From NCBI GenBank assembly GCA_035535995.1, contig DATLOZ010000024.1:1-64000 (forward strand): 64,000 nucleotides of DNA, in the 5' to 3' direction. Every line of letters starts with the position of its first letter. The first letter of the stretch is position 1. A program made the position numbers and the translations under genes. Below are positions 40,804 to 49,534 of this stretch, piece after piece. The notes beneath the pieces were generated by a model, which searched no databases, was not told the DNA's origin, and saw only the letters and a list, made by a program, of their open reading frames with translations. The DNA comes from JANYCO01 sp035535995 (GTDB lineage Bacteria; Bacteroidota; Bacteroidia; Cytophagales; Cytophagaceae).

Positions 40804-42033
40804 ATGTATACAGAAATAAAAAAATGCCGGATCAGCGGAAGTACTAACCTTATCAATGTACTTTCCCTAGGCGAGCAAGAACTCACAGGAGTGTTTCCTA
40901 AAAGTACTTCCCAGCAAATCACCAAAGGCCCACTGGACCTTGTGTGGTGCCCCGACAGTGGCTTGCTGCAAATGAAGCAATCGTATAGCTTGGACGAAAT
41001 GTATGGTGATAACTACGGCTATCGTTCAGGGCTGAATCAATCGATGGTCAATCACCTTACGCATAAAATACATACACTCGAAAAATTAGCCAATCTCAAA
41101 AAGGAAGACCTGGTGATCGATATCGGTAGCAACGATGCTACCTCGCTTCGAGCATATAGTACGCCTTGCAGAAAGGTAGGCATCGACCCTACAGGCATTA
41201 AGTTCAAAGAATTTTATACCAACGACATTCGCCTGATCCCTGATTTTTTTACAGCCAATGCGTTCATCAAAGAATTTAAAAACGACAAAGCGAAGATCAT
41301 CACTTCCATCTCCATGTTCTACGACCTGGAAAGCCCGGTGGCTTTTGTGAAAGACATCGAACGAATCCTGGCAGATGATGGACTTTGGCATTTCGAGCAA
41401 AGCTATATGCCTTCTATGCTGCGCACCAACTCGTATGACACGATCTGCCACGAGCACCTGGAGTTTTATTCTTTCAAAGTAGTAAAAAATCTGCTCGAGC
41501 TTTGCAATATGCGCGTAGTAGATGTGCAAATGAACGCGATCAACGGCGGTAGCTTTGCAATCACAGCATGCAAGAAGAACGCATCCTTCGTTTCTAACAA
41601 ACCCATCATCGATTTTATGCTGAGACAAGAAGATGAAATGGGATTAGATACAGAAAAACCTTACCGTGATTTTGAAGAAAGAGTATTCAAGCACCGGAAA
41701 AATCTTGTAGAGCTTATAGAATCATTGGTGCAGGATGGTAAAAAAATATTCGGCTACGGCGCTTCAACTAAAGGAAACGTATTGCTGCAATTCTGTGGGC
41801 TTACCACAAAGCATATTCCATACATAGCCGAAGTGAACGAACAAAAATTCGGTTGCTATACACCTGGCACACATATCCCTATTATTTCAGAAAAAGAAGC
41901 GCGTGCGATGAACCCTGATTATTTCCTGGTGCTGCCATGGCATTTCAAAAATTCTATCCTGGAAAGAGAAAAAGCATTTACCGAGAGAGGTGGGAAATTT
42001 ATTTTCCCTTTGCCTGAAATAGAAATTGTATAA
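40804..42033 (+). CDS. C-methyltransferase of the Methyltransf_13/14 type, degenerate zinc motif
   Basis: Layout of NDP-sugar C-methyltransferases (TylC3/NovU-like): N-terminal putative zinc domain (1-60), SAM Rossmann domain (about 95-210; VIDIGSNDATSLRAY), and C-terminal C-methyltransferase domain (about 240-409; GYGASTKGNVLLQFCGL and IPIISEKEAR). The two CxxC pairs expected in the zinc domain read C8-x-x-S11 and C49-x-x-S52, so the second cysteine of each pair is Ser. Family normally adds a methyl to a 3-keto sugar carbon. Ends with a 1-base overlap into the FkbM gene. Confidence 0.85.
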   Translation: MYTEIKKCRISGSTNLINVLSLGEQELTGVFPKSTSQQITKGPLDLVWCPDSGLLQMKQSYSLDEMYGDNYGYRSGLNQSMVNHLTHKIHTLEKLANLKKEDLVIDIGSNDATSLRAYSTPCRKVGIDPTGIKFKEFYTNDIRLIPDFFTANAFIKEFKNDKAKIITSISMFYDLESPVAFVKDIERILADDGLWHFEQSYMPSMLRTNSYDTICHEHLEFYSFKVVKNLLELCNMRVVDVQMNAINGGSFAITACKKNASFVSNKPIIDFMLRQEDEMGLDTEKPYRDFEERVFKHRKNLVELIESLVQDGKKIFGYGASTKGNVLLQFCGLTTKHIPYIAEVNEQKFGCYTPGTHIPIISEKEARAMNPDYFLVLPWHFKNSILEREKAFTERGGKFIFPLPEIEIV

Positions 42034-42746
42034 TGATTAATAAGATCAAATCCCGTATAAGAAAGATTGTTTTCTCTTTCATCGCGCCTCCTTCGATCAA
42101 TTCGTATTCGCAGGCGGGAGAAGATGCAGTGATCAATTTTTTATTTTCGGATAAAAAAATAAAAAAGATCACTTACCTCGATCTGGGTACTAATATTCCT
42201 GATCACGGCAACAACACATTTCTTTTCTATACCAAACAACACCGGGGCGTATGTGTAGAAGCCGATACCACGCTAATCCCTTCTATCCGCAGGGCAAGAC
42301 CAGAGGATAGGATCTTGAACATCGGTGTTTCTTCTTCGGGTGAATCTTCTGCTGAATTTTATATTTTCGATTGTAAAGCCATCAATACGTTCGACAAGCA
42401 AGAAGCTGAGGCAAGAGCTGCCCATGGTAATTATAAGATCGAGCAAGTGGTGACCATACCATTAAAAACGATCAATCAGATCATTGCCGAAGAATTTAAT
42501 TCCAGGTACCCCGATCTGCTGTCCATAGATGTAGAAGGGTTGGATCTTTCTATTTTGAAATCGCTTGATTTTGAAAAATATCCTATCCCTGTAGTTTGCG
42601 CCGAAACCTGCCAGTACAGCGAAAATCATATTCGTCCAAAAGATCATTCCATTGAAGAGTTTATGAAAACCAAGGGATATATGGTATATGCGGATACCTA
42701 CATCAATACCATTTTTGTAAACAAAGACTGGTTTTATCTTTCTTAA
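42033..42746 (+). CDS. FkbM-family methyltransferase
   Basis: The 237-residue protein has the FkbM pattern: YSQAGEDAVINFLFSD, ITYLDLGTN (motif I), GVCVEADTTLIPSIRRARPEDRILNIGVSS, VTIPLKTINQII and DLLSIDVEGLDLSILKSLDF. FkbM members are SAM O-methyltransferases acting on polyketides or sugars, common in capsule and O-antigen loci. Its ATG overlaps the previous stop (TAATG). Probably O-methylates the glycan or a nucleotide sugar; the target hydroxyl is unknown. Confidence 0.88.
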   Translation: MINKIKSRIRKIVFSFIAPPSINSYSQAGEDAVINFLFSDKKIKKITYLDLGTNIPDHGNNTFLFYTKQHRGVCVEADTTLIPSIRRARPEDRILNIGVSSSGESSAEFYIFDCKAINTFDKQEAEARAAHGNYKIEQVVTIPLKTINQIIAEEFNSRYPDLLSIDVEGLDLSILKSLDFEKYPIPVVCAETCQYSENHIRPKDHSIEEFMKTKGYMVYADTYINTIFVNKDWFYLS

Positions 42747-42748
42747 AT

Positions 42749-43621
42749 ATGAAAGCGCTTATCTTCGGAGTCAACGGACAAGATGGCTTTTATCTGAGCC
42801 AGCTGCTAGCGCAGAAACAAATTGAGGTGATTGGTGTTTCCAGAAATACAACTACACACCTCAAAGGCGATGTTTCCAAATTGGAATTTGTAAGCGAACT
42901 GATCCGGAAAGAAAAACCGGAATTTATTTTTCACCTCGCTGCCAATTCTACTACACGCCACGATGTAGTTTTTGAAAACCACGAAGTCATTTCTACCGGT
43001 ACATTAAATATTTTAGAATCGGTATACAAACATAGTCCTGCCTCCAAAGTTTTTTTGTCGGGCAGCGCTGTGCAATTTGAAAATACCGGAGCTCCGATCA
43101 AAGAAAATACGCCATTCGCGGCTCTGAGTCCTTATGCAGTGGCACGGATCCAGTCGGTATACGCGGCAAGATATTATCGCAAGCTGGGGATAAAGGCCTA
43201 TGTAGGATATTTGTTTAACCACGACAGCCCGCTACGCACCGAGCGCCATGTAAATCAAATGCTGGTGAATACCATCAAGCGCATTGCCTCGGGGAGCAAA
43301 GAGAAAATTGAAGTAGGCGATGCAGAAGTGAAAAAAGAATTCAATTTTGCAGGAGACGTGGTCAATGCCATGTTTATGCTTCTTAGCCAGGATAAAGTAT
43401 TTGAAGCCGTGATCGGAAGCGGCGAAGCATATTCGATACGTGAATGGATAGAATCTTGCTGTAAACTGCTAAAAGTAAATTACGAAGGATTGATAGTTGA
43501 AAAACAGAATTTTATTTCCGAATATAAGGTATTGGTTTCCGATCCAACCTTGTTGAGATCACTTGGATGGAAGCCGGAAGTGAATTTTTATCAATTAGCA
43601 GCATTAATGACAAACCAATAA
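42749..43621 (+). CDS. GMD-like SDR oxidoreductase with altered YxxxK motif
   Basis: Extended SDR similar to GDP-mannose dehydratase: IFGVNGQDGFYLSQLL, LAANSTT, LFNHDSPLR and a KKEFNFAGDVVNAM segment paralleling the gmd motif at 33889. The active-site segment reads SPYAVAR, so the canonical lysine of YxxxK is arginine, while the tyrosine is kept. A dehydratase or reductase on a GDP-sugar is likely by family, but activity is doubtful or changed. Two bases from the FkbM gene and 4 from the next. Confidence 0.82.
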   Translation: MKALIFGVNGQDGFYLSQLLAQKQIEVIGVSRNTTTHLKGDVSKLEFVSELIRKEKPEFIFHLAANSTTRHDVVFENHEVISTGTLNILESVYKHSPASKVFLSGSAVQFENTGAPIKENTPFAALSPYAVARIQSVYAARYYRKLGIKAYVGYLFNHDSPLRTERHVNQMLVNTIKRIASGSKEKIEVGDAEVKKEFNFAGDVVNAMFMLLSQDKVFEAVIGSGEAYSIREWIESCCKLLKVNYEGLIVEKQNFISEYKVLVSDPTLLRSLGWKPEVNFYQLAALMTNQ

Positions 43622-43625
43622 AGAT

Positions 43626-44069
43626 ATGGCAGAGACTTTAGGATCTTTATGCGATAAACTCACGATAGTGAAATTGAAGCAATACCACTCCGAAGATCCG
43701 GTGAGACTGGAAAGCCTGAGCAAACAGGAACAGTCGCTTCAGACAGAGATCAACGACTTTATAGCCGGAGCGCTTAGTGGCGCAATACCTACAGAAAAAC
43801 TTACTTTTTCTGCCAATAAAGTTTTCAAAAAAGAAGGCAATGAGATCTCCGACATCAAAGGCACAATTGGCGCGGTGTTTGGAAAACTTGCCGAAGTGAA
43901 TTGCCTGCTTTGGCACGAACAGGAAAAAGTATATGAATTTGAAAAGGTAGCCGCGGAAGAAAAAAATACAGTAGTAAAAAAACTTGCGGTTCTGAACCTT
44001 GAGCGAAATAAATGTATTGACGAGATCGACAATTCATTTAAAGGGATGATAGTAAACAGAACTAAATAA
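43626..44069 (+). CDS. Small helical protein, DUF4254/DUF6165-like
   Basis: Function not recognised. The 147 residues are helical: LGSLCDKLTIVKLKQYHSEDPVRLESLSKQ at the start, a tryptophan-containing centre (VNCLLWHEQEKVYEFEK) and a C-terminal NKCIDEIDNSF. The start pattern LxDKLTIxxLK and the NxxxxxxID tail recall DUF4254/DUF6165, small proteins I know from glycan loci near GT9-type enzymes; this needs profile confirmation. Its position between the GMD-like SDR and the GT9-like gene suggests it may be a partner of the latter. Confidence 0.5.
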   Translation: MAETLGSLCDKLTIVKLKQYHSEDPVRLESLSKQEQSLQTEINDFIAGALSGAIPTEKLTFSANKVFKKEGNEISDIKGTIGAVFGKLAEVNCLLWHEQEKVYEFEKVAAEEKNTVVKKLAVLNLERNKCIDEIDNSFKGMIVNRTK

Positions 44070-44083
44070 GCGTGTGCTTGCCC

Positions 44084-45184
44084 ATGAAAGGCAAAAAATT
44101 CTTAATTGTACACCTGGAAGCTAATGGCGATTGCCTCATGGTAACCGCCATCGCACGCCAGATCAAGCACGACTATCCCGGCAGCCGCGTGATCTGGATG
44201 ATCAGCGAAAAATGCAAACAGGTGATCGCTCATAATCCTTTCGTAGATGAGATCAGGATCTTTGCCTATACAAAAGAAGAACCAGTAGTAGCGCTATGGA
44301 CAAGACTCAAACAAGAAACAGAACGTCAGAAACAGCAAGGGCTCTATGATGAGATCTTCTATACGCAGATCCATACAGACAACCTGTATCATTACGATGG
44401 TACTACGCGAACCTCTACCTTCAGAGCTTACCCACATAAGATCACCGTACCGGTATCGCCCAGTCTGGTACTCACTGAAGAAGAAACTCAACGGGTAAAA
44501 ATATTTGCAGAAAAGCATAAACTTGCTTCGTACAAAAACGTGTTGCTGGTAGAATGCGCGCCCAGCAGCGGACAATCGAAGTTTAACATGGAAACAGCCT
44601 TGCAAATAGGCACAGCATTAGTAGAGCAGGATCCGGAAATGGTCTACATTATGTCTACCCATATTACTTTCCAGTCACCACACGCACGAATTATAGATGG
44701 CTCCGTACTTACGTTTCGCGAAAATGCCGAGCTTTCAAAGTACTGTACCTTTCTGCTGGGTTGTAGTAGTGGTATTACATGGTTGCTTACGTCAGAGTGG
44801 GCAAAAAAAATTCCAAGTATCCAGATCTTAAATCCGGAAGCCAGGTTTTTTCAGTTTGCTTCTGTAAAATACGATTTCGAATATTGGAAACTTGATCACC
44901 GTCATATCATTGAAAGCACAGATGCAGAAGCGGATCATATTATAAAAATGGTAACAGCGGCGATCAAAGATTTTCCGCTAGCGTATAAGCTCTATAATGA
45001 AAACCTGGCGCCTAACATAGATGCGTTGTTGTACAACATCGAATTTCTCCTGGGGCAGAAAAGGGTAAAACAAGCGTTTCTAACATTCCTTTATTTTTCC
45101 GAGAGGAATAAAAATAAATTAAAGATCTTGTACAACGTAAGCAGGCATTTGGTAAAGCTTGTGGTGAAGAAAATAGTAAATTAA
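44084..45184 (+). CDS. GT9-like (heptosyltransferase-related) protein
   Basis: Begins MKGKKFLIVHLEANGDCLMVTAIARQIK, the GT9 N-terminal pattern with GDxLMxTxxxxxIK, and has a YPGSRVIWMISEKCKQVIAHNPFVDEI block. The C-terminal donor motif is divergent: LGCSSGITWLLTSEWAKKIPSIQIL in place of the usual D-S/T-G-x-x-H. The conserved aspartate and histidine are missing. ATG 44084 chosen; a GTG at 44072 is 2 bases from the previous stop. It may transfer an unusual sugar, or be non-catalytic. Confidence 0.72.
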   Translation: MKGKKFLIVHLEANGDCLMVTAIARQIKHDYPGSRVIWMISEKCKQVIAHNPFVDEIRIFAYTKEEPVVALWTRLKQETERQKQQGLYDEIFYTQIHTDNLYHYDGTTRTSTFRAYPHKITVPVSPSLVLTEEETQRVKIFAEKHKLASYKNVLLVECAPSSGQSKFNMETALQIGTALVEQDPEMVYIMSTHITFQSPHARIIDGSVLTFRENAELSKYCTFLLGCSSGITWLLTSEWAKKIPSIQILNPEARFFQFASVKYDFEYWKLDHRHIIESTDAEADHIIKMVTAAIKDFPLAYKLYNENLAPNIDALLYNIEFLLGQKRVKQAFLTFLYFSERNKNKLKILYNVSRHLVKLVVKKIVN

Positions 45185-45273
45185 TTATGAATGTTGAATG
45201 ATGAGTTATGAATTAAAATTATGAGGCATTATTCAATATTTAAAATTCAAAATTCAAAATTTAAAATTAACTA
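45184..45273. repeat. AT-rich palindromic spacer (ATGAATGTTGA family, degenerate)
   Basis: Contains ATTATGAATGTTGAATGATGAGTTATG and TTTAAAATTCAAAATTCAAAAT units, as near 2876, 26345 and 12256. Arms are imperfect. No gene. Confidence 0.5.
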
Positions 45274-46359
45274 ATGAAACCCATCGCATTTTATCTGCCG
45301 CAATTTCACCCGGTTGCTGAAAATAACCAGTGGTGGGGAGAAGGTTTTACCGAGTGGACCAATGTAACAAAAGCCAAACCTTTGTATAGAGGCCACAACC
45401 AGCCGCGCTTTCCGGCAGACCTGGGGTATTACGACCTTCGCCTGCCAGAGGTGCGTGAACGCCAGGCAGAGATGGCAAAAAAATATGGAGTGTATGGGTT
45501 CTGTTATTATCATTATTGGTTTGGAAACGGAAAACAATTGCTGGAACGGCCAGTGAACGAAGTGCTGCACATGGGTAAGCCCGATCTTCCTTTCAGCCTT
45601 TGCTGGGCTAATCAAAGTTGGACAGGTATTTGGTTTGGCGCCAAAGACAAAACGCTCATGAAACAGGAATATCCTGGAATGGAAGATTATAAAGCGCACT
45701 TCAACTATTTGCGCAAAGCTTTTGAAGATCCACGATACATTCAAATAGAAGGTAAACCTCTCTTTATTATCTATGATGTAAAAGACCTTCCTGATCCCAA
45801 ACAAACTGCTGATATTCTGAAAGAGCTTGCTGTACAGGCAGGATTCAAAGGCATGCATTTACTGGCAGGTAATATCAGTAAAGATGATTGGAATCCTGAA
45901 CAATATAATTTTGATGGTAAAATTTCCAATGCTTTTAACAAATCGATCATCTCGGAACAAGAGCGCTCAAGAAAAAATAACGTACTAAAAAAACTTGTAC
46001 GCAACAGCCATTGGGAACTTGATTTTTTAAAGTCCAAACATCGTCTCAACCTCCTTGACCATCGCGAAGTGGTAAAAGGAATGGACTATGGAAATTTTGA
46101 TTACTATAATTATCCCATCGTAGTACCCAATTGGGATAATACCCCCAGAAGCGAAAGCCGTGGGTTGATCCTTGAAAATTCTACACCGGAGCTGTTTGCA
46201 AAACAAATTCAAAAAGCAAAAGAATACCTGAGCCGAAGAACAAGAGAAGAGGATATTTATTTTATAAAATCATGGAACGAGTGGGCAGAAGGAAATTATC
46301 TGGAACCAGATACAGTAACCGGATATGCTTATCTTGAAAAAATAAAAGAAACGAACTAG
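45274..46359 (+). CDS. WbsX-like glycan protein (GH99-like domain)
   Basis: MKPIAFYLPQFHPVAENNQWWGEGFTEWTNVTKAKPLYRGHNQPR is diagnostic of the glycosyltransferase WbsX family, and GYYDLRLPEVRERQAEMAKKYGVYGFCYYHYWFGNG and SLCWANQSWTGIW follow. The C-terminus has IKSWNEWAEGNYLEPD. Members occur in O-antigen and capsule loci and have a GH99-like TIM barrel; activity (transferase or endo-hydrolase) is unsettled. Length 361. Flanked by palindromes and followed by three GT genes. Confidence 0.9.
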   Translation: MKPIAFYLPQFHPVAENNQWWGEGFTEWTNVTKAKPLYRGHNQPRFPADLGYYDLRLPEVRERQAEMAKKYGVYGFCYYHYWFGNGKQLLERPVNEVLHMGKPDLPFSLCWANQSWTGIWFGAKDKTLMKQEYPGMEDYKAHFNYLRKAFEDPRYIQIEGKPLFIIYDVKDLPDPKQTADILKELAVQAGFKGMHLLAGNISKDDWNPEQYNFDGKISNAFNKSIISEQERSRKNNVLKKLVRNSHWELDFLKSKHRLNLLDHREVVKGMDYGNFDYYNYPIVVPNWDNTPRSESRGLILENSTPELFAKQIQKAKEYLSRRTREEDIYFIKSWNEWAEGNYLEPDTVTGYAYLEKIKETN

Positions 46360-46393
46360 CGCAGCTGGTGTAAGCTAGCAAATAATAAAAAAG

Positions 46394-47317
46394 GTGAATC
46401 CTAAAATATCCATTATCATCGCCACCTACAATGGAGCAGAAAAGCTTCCAAATATTCTGCAGGCCCTGAAAAACCAGAGCTTCCGGGATTTTGAAGTACT
46501 AGTCATGATCGACGGGTCTACCGATAACAGCGAAGAAGTGGCATGGAGTTGGAAAAATTCTTTTGAAAAATTTTCCGTACATAAAATTCCAAACAGCGGT
46601 CGCTCGGTGATCCGAAATACAGGCGCCAGGATGGCTTCTACAGAATTGCTTCTTTTTTTTGATGATGATATGAGGCCATTGCCAAATTGTGTAGCGCTGC
46701 ATTGGGAGCACCACCAAAAACATCCGGGTAGTATTGTTACCGGCGGACTTTCCGAAGATCCTGCGCACTGCACAAAAGATATTCATTTATACAAAGTGCA
46801 CCTGAGCGAAAAATGGACCGCACCTCTGGTAAGACTGGAAGGCATTCCACTTAACCGGTCTAATTTCTTCGTCACCGCCGCCAATCTTTCCTTAAGCAAA
46901 AGATTGTTTGACCAACTGAAAGGTTTTAACGAACGTCTTACCGATGCAGAAGATTACGAACTTGGATTGAGGGCGCTCAAGCAGCAGGTACAATTATTTT
47001 ACGCGCCTAAAGCATTTGCCTGGCACGACGATTACAAATCGGCGGCAGGTCTTATTAAACGACAGCGTCAGTATGCGCAGATGAACCGCTACCTAATAGA
47101 CGAGGGCATCATTCCCGCTGATGAAGTTACAAAGGCTGCAATGCAGCTTAGTATGTTCAAAAAACTTTTTTTTCGCTTGTTCACTTTCCGGTTTTGGATC
47201 AACAGCATCGACAATAGTCGTATCTGGAATATAATGCCTCAAAAGATCCGTTATAAATTTTACGACTGGATCATTACTTCCAACGGGACGTATTATATTT
47301 ACGAAGTAAAATTATAG
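46394..47317 (+). CDS. GT2 glycosyltransferase
   Basis: GT-A catalytic domain: KISIIIATYNGAEKLPNILQAL, MIDGSTDNS, NTGARMASTELLLFFDDDMRP (the DDD metal site), and a LTDAEDYELGLRALKQQ segment with the catalytic acidic residues. The GTG start at 46394 is needed; no nearby ATG keeps the first strand. The C-terminus is basic and amphipathic, likely membrane-associated. Start of a tight GT2-GT4-GT2 run. Donor and acceptor unknown. Confidence 0.9.
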   Translation: MNPKISIIIATYNGAEKLPNILQALKNQSFRDFEVLVMIDGSTDNSEEVAWSWKNSFEKFSVHKIPNSGRSVIRNTGARMASTELLLFFDDDMRPLPNCVALHWEHHQKHPGSIVTGGLSEDPAHCTKDIHLYKVHLSEKWTAPLVRLEGIPLNRSNFFVTAANLSLSKRLFDQLKGFNERLTDAEDYELGLRALKQQVQLFYAPKAFAWHDDYKSAAGLIKRQRQYAQMNRYLIDEGIIPADEVTKAAMQLSMFKKLFFRLFTFRFWINSIDNSRIWNIMPQKIRYKFYDWIITSNGTYYIYEVKL

Positions 47318-47320
47318 TGT

Positions 47321-48430
47321 TTGAAACTAGTCTATATTATATCCGACATCAACAAAGCCATCACGTTTGAATGGCTGGCCGAAGCATTTGCGGTTACCGA
47401 TATAGAAGTACATTTTTTGATCCTCAATCCCGGAGGGTCGCATTTGGAAACATGGTTGAGAGAACACCATTATTCCGTAAAAAGAATTCACTGCGCGGGC
47501 AAGCTTAGTTTTCCGAAAGCATTCATAGAAACTTTTTTCTACCTGAAAAAACTAAAGCCGGACGTAGTACACTGCCATCTCCAGAAGGCTTGCCTGATCG
47601 GGCTTACAGCAGCATATCTGCTGCGCGTGCCTAAGCGAATCCATACACGTCACCATTCTTCGCTTCACCATGTTTATTTCCCAAAAGGGATCTGGCTTGA
47701 TAAGTATTTTAATTTTATTTCCACACATGTTGTAGCCATCAGCAGCATTGTCAAAGAGATATTAGTAGAGTGGGAAAAAGTGCCGGAGAAAAAAGTAGTG
47801 CTTATCCATCACGGTTTAAAATTTGACGACTATGCTGAAGTATCAGAAGCACGCAAGGAAGTTATCCGTGAGAAATACTCGCTGCAGCAACATACGCCGA
47901 TCGTAGGAGTGGTATCTAGGTTTTCCGAATGGAAAGGAGTGCAATATATCGTTCCTGCTTTTCAAAATTTTCTTAAGGAATATCCTCAGGCAGTTTTATT
48001 ATTGTTCAATGGTTTTGGAGATTACAGCGAAGAAATTCAAAAATTATTAAAATCATTGCCCGAAAGTAGTTATCGTGTGATTGCTTTTGAGAATGATATG
48101 CAAGCGGCTTACAAGATCATGGATCTTTTTATCCATGTACCGATTGACCATCATTCGGAAGCTTTTGGTCAGGTTTATGTAGAAGCTTTGGTGGTCGGTG
48201 TACCTTCCATATTTACTTTATCAGGGATTGCATATGAATTTTTTAATAATAGAATAAATGCATATATTGTATCATACAAGAATTCAGACGAAATAGAAGG
48301 TGCGATGTATCAAGTTGTACAAGGCCTTTCCGATGTAAGAATAAATGCAAAAATTAATCAAAACATCGTGTCTGAATTATTCTCGTTGGAGAAAATGGTA
48401 GGAAGATTATATAACTTATATAATTCATGA
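47321..48430 (+). CDS. GT4 glycosyltransferase
   Basis: GT-B fold: N-terminal acceptor half (VVHCHLQKACLIGLTAAYLL), C-terminal donor half with VGVVSRFSEWKGVQYIVPAFQNF and DHHSEAFGQVYVEALVVGVPSI (the E-x7-E motif region). Start TTG at 47321, 3 bases after the GT2 stop. Overlaps the next gene by ATGA (4 bases), so translation is coupled. Likely a retaining enzyme adding one backbone sugar. Confidence 0.9.
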   Translation: MKLVYIISDINKAITFEWLAEAFAVTDIEVHFLILNPGGSHLETWLREHHYSVKRIHCAGKLSFPKAFIETFFYLKKLKPDVVHCHLQKACLIGLTAAYLLRVPKRIHTRHHSSLHHVYFPKGIWLDKYFNFISTHVVAISSIVKEILVEWEKVPEKKVVLIHHGLKFDDYAEVSEARKEVIREKYSLQQHTPIVGVVSRFSEWKGVQYIVPAFQNFLKEYPQAVLLLFNGFGDYSEEIQKLLKSLPESSYRVIAFENDMQAAYKIMDLFIHVPIDHHSEAFGQVYVEALVVGVPSIFTLSGIAYEFFNNRINAYIVSYKNSDEIEGAMYQVVQGLSDVRINAKINQNIVSELFSLEKMVGRLYNLYNS

Positions 48431-49323
48431 AAGAGGATACTTTTTTTACGGTAATTATCCCGACGTACAATAGAGCAACGCTCATCAAAAAAACTATCGA
48501 CAGTGTTTTAGCCCAAGATTATCCCAATTTCGAAATTATAGTAGTAGACGATGGCAGTATAGATAATACCGAAGAGGTCATCAAAGAAATAGGTTCGCCT
48601 AAAATACATTACTACTGGAAAAAAAATGAAGAACGATCCGTGGCCAGAAATTTTGGGATCAAAAAAGCACAGGGAGATTACGTTACATTTTTAGATTCGG
48701 ACGATGTGCTCTATCCCAATCATTTGTCTGAGGCAAAAAAAATGATCGAAAACGAAAATTCACCTGTATTTCATATAAATTATTCGATCCAAAAATTAGA
48801 TGGTTCAATTCTCAACCGGAAAAACAATTATAAACACGGTATCAATAGCGCGTTATACAGTGGCAATGTATTGAGCTGTGCCGGAGTTTTTCTTAGTAAG
48901 TCTGTAGCTCTTGCTAATCTTTTTAATGAGGACCCTCGGATCATTCCAAGCGAAGATTGGGAACTATGGCTCAGGATCGGTGCTGTGTATGAGTTCAAGT
49001 ATTCCCCTGTAATTACTTCTTGTTTGATAGAACATCCTGACCGCAGTGTTCATAAGATCACGAAAGACCAATTGATGAGTAATATGGACGCGCTGATTGA
49101 AGGGTTGCTGAAAGATAAAAATTTTATGAGTAAGTCGCGCCACAAGCTCAATGCTATCAAGGCGCATATGAGTCTTTATATAGCATACAAGTTATTGTTC
49201 AACGATATGCCTTATAAAGCCCTAATGTACTTGGTGGAAGCTTTGAGGATCGATTTTATCAGCACGATACGGCAGAGACTTTTTTATGGGGTTATCAAAA
49301 ATTGGCTGTTGAGAAGATATTAA
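48427..49323 (+). CDS. GT2 glycosyltransferase
   Basis: FFTVIIPTYNRATLIKKTIDSVLAQDYPNFEIIVVDDGSIDNTEE is a textbook GT2 opening; EERSVARNFGIKKAQGDYVTFLDSDDVLYP supplies the DxD. PSEDWELWLRIG is the acceptor-side ED motif. 298 residues, soluble catalytic domain with a basic C-terminal helix. Overlaps the GT4 gene by 4 bases. An unremarkable 211-base gap follows. Confidence 0.9.
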   Translation: MKEDTFFTVIIPTYNRATLIKKTIDSVLAQDYPNFEIIVVDDGSIDNTEEVIKEIGSPKIHYYWKKNEERSVARNFGIKKAQGDYVTFLDSDDVLYPNHLSEAKKMIENENSPVFHINYSIQKLDGSILNRKNNYKHGINSALYSGNVLSCAGVFLSKSVALANLFNEDPRIIPSEDWELWLRIGAVYEFKYSPVITSCLIEHPDRSVHKITKDQLMSNMDALIEGLLKDKNFMSKSRHKLNAIKAHMSLYIAYKLLFNDMPYKALMYLVEALRIDFISTIRQRLFYGVIKNWLLRRY

Positions 49324-49534
49324 TTTCTTGATTTGGTTAATCAAATACTAAATCATAAAGCGATATTTTTTTATTAAAATTTGAAGAAATAAGATGTAAA
49401 TTGCGGTGTAATTCCCGTTTGTGATAGGAAAAAAATAAGAAAGTGGCTTTTTGTCCGGAAATGACTATAATCAAAATCTGTAAAAAGGCGTTTACAAAAC
49501 CAGGTGTTTCCTTAATACAGTGTGTAAATATAAA

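Noticed and set aside
41086..41628. 180-residue minus-strand frame inside the C-methyltransferase gene
   Set aside because: Antisense of a well-supported coding region, no motif.
45271..45858. 195-residue frame on the minus strand over the WbsX-like gene
   Set aside because: It is antisense to a gene with clear family motifs; shadow composition only.
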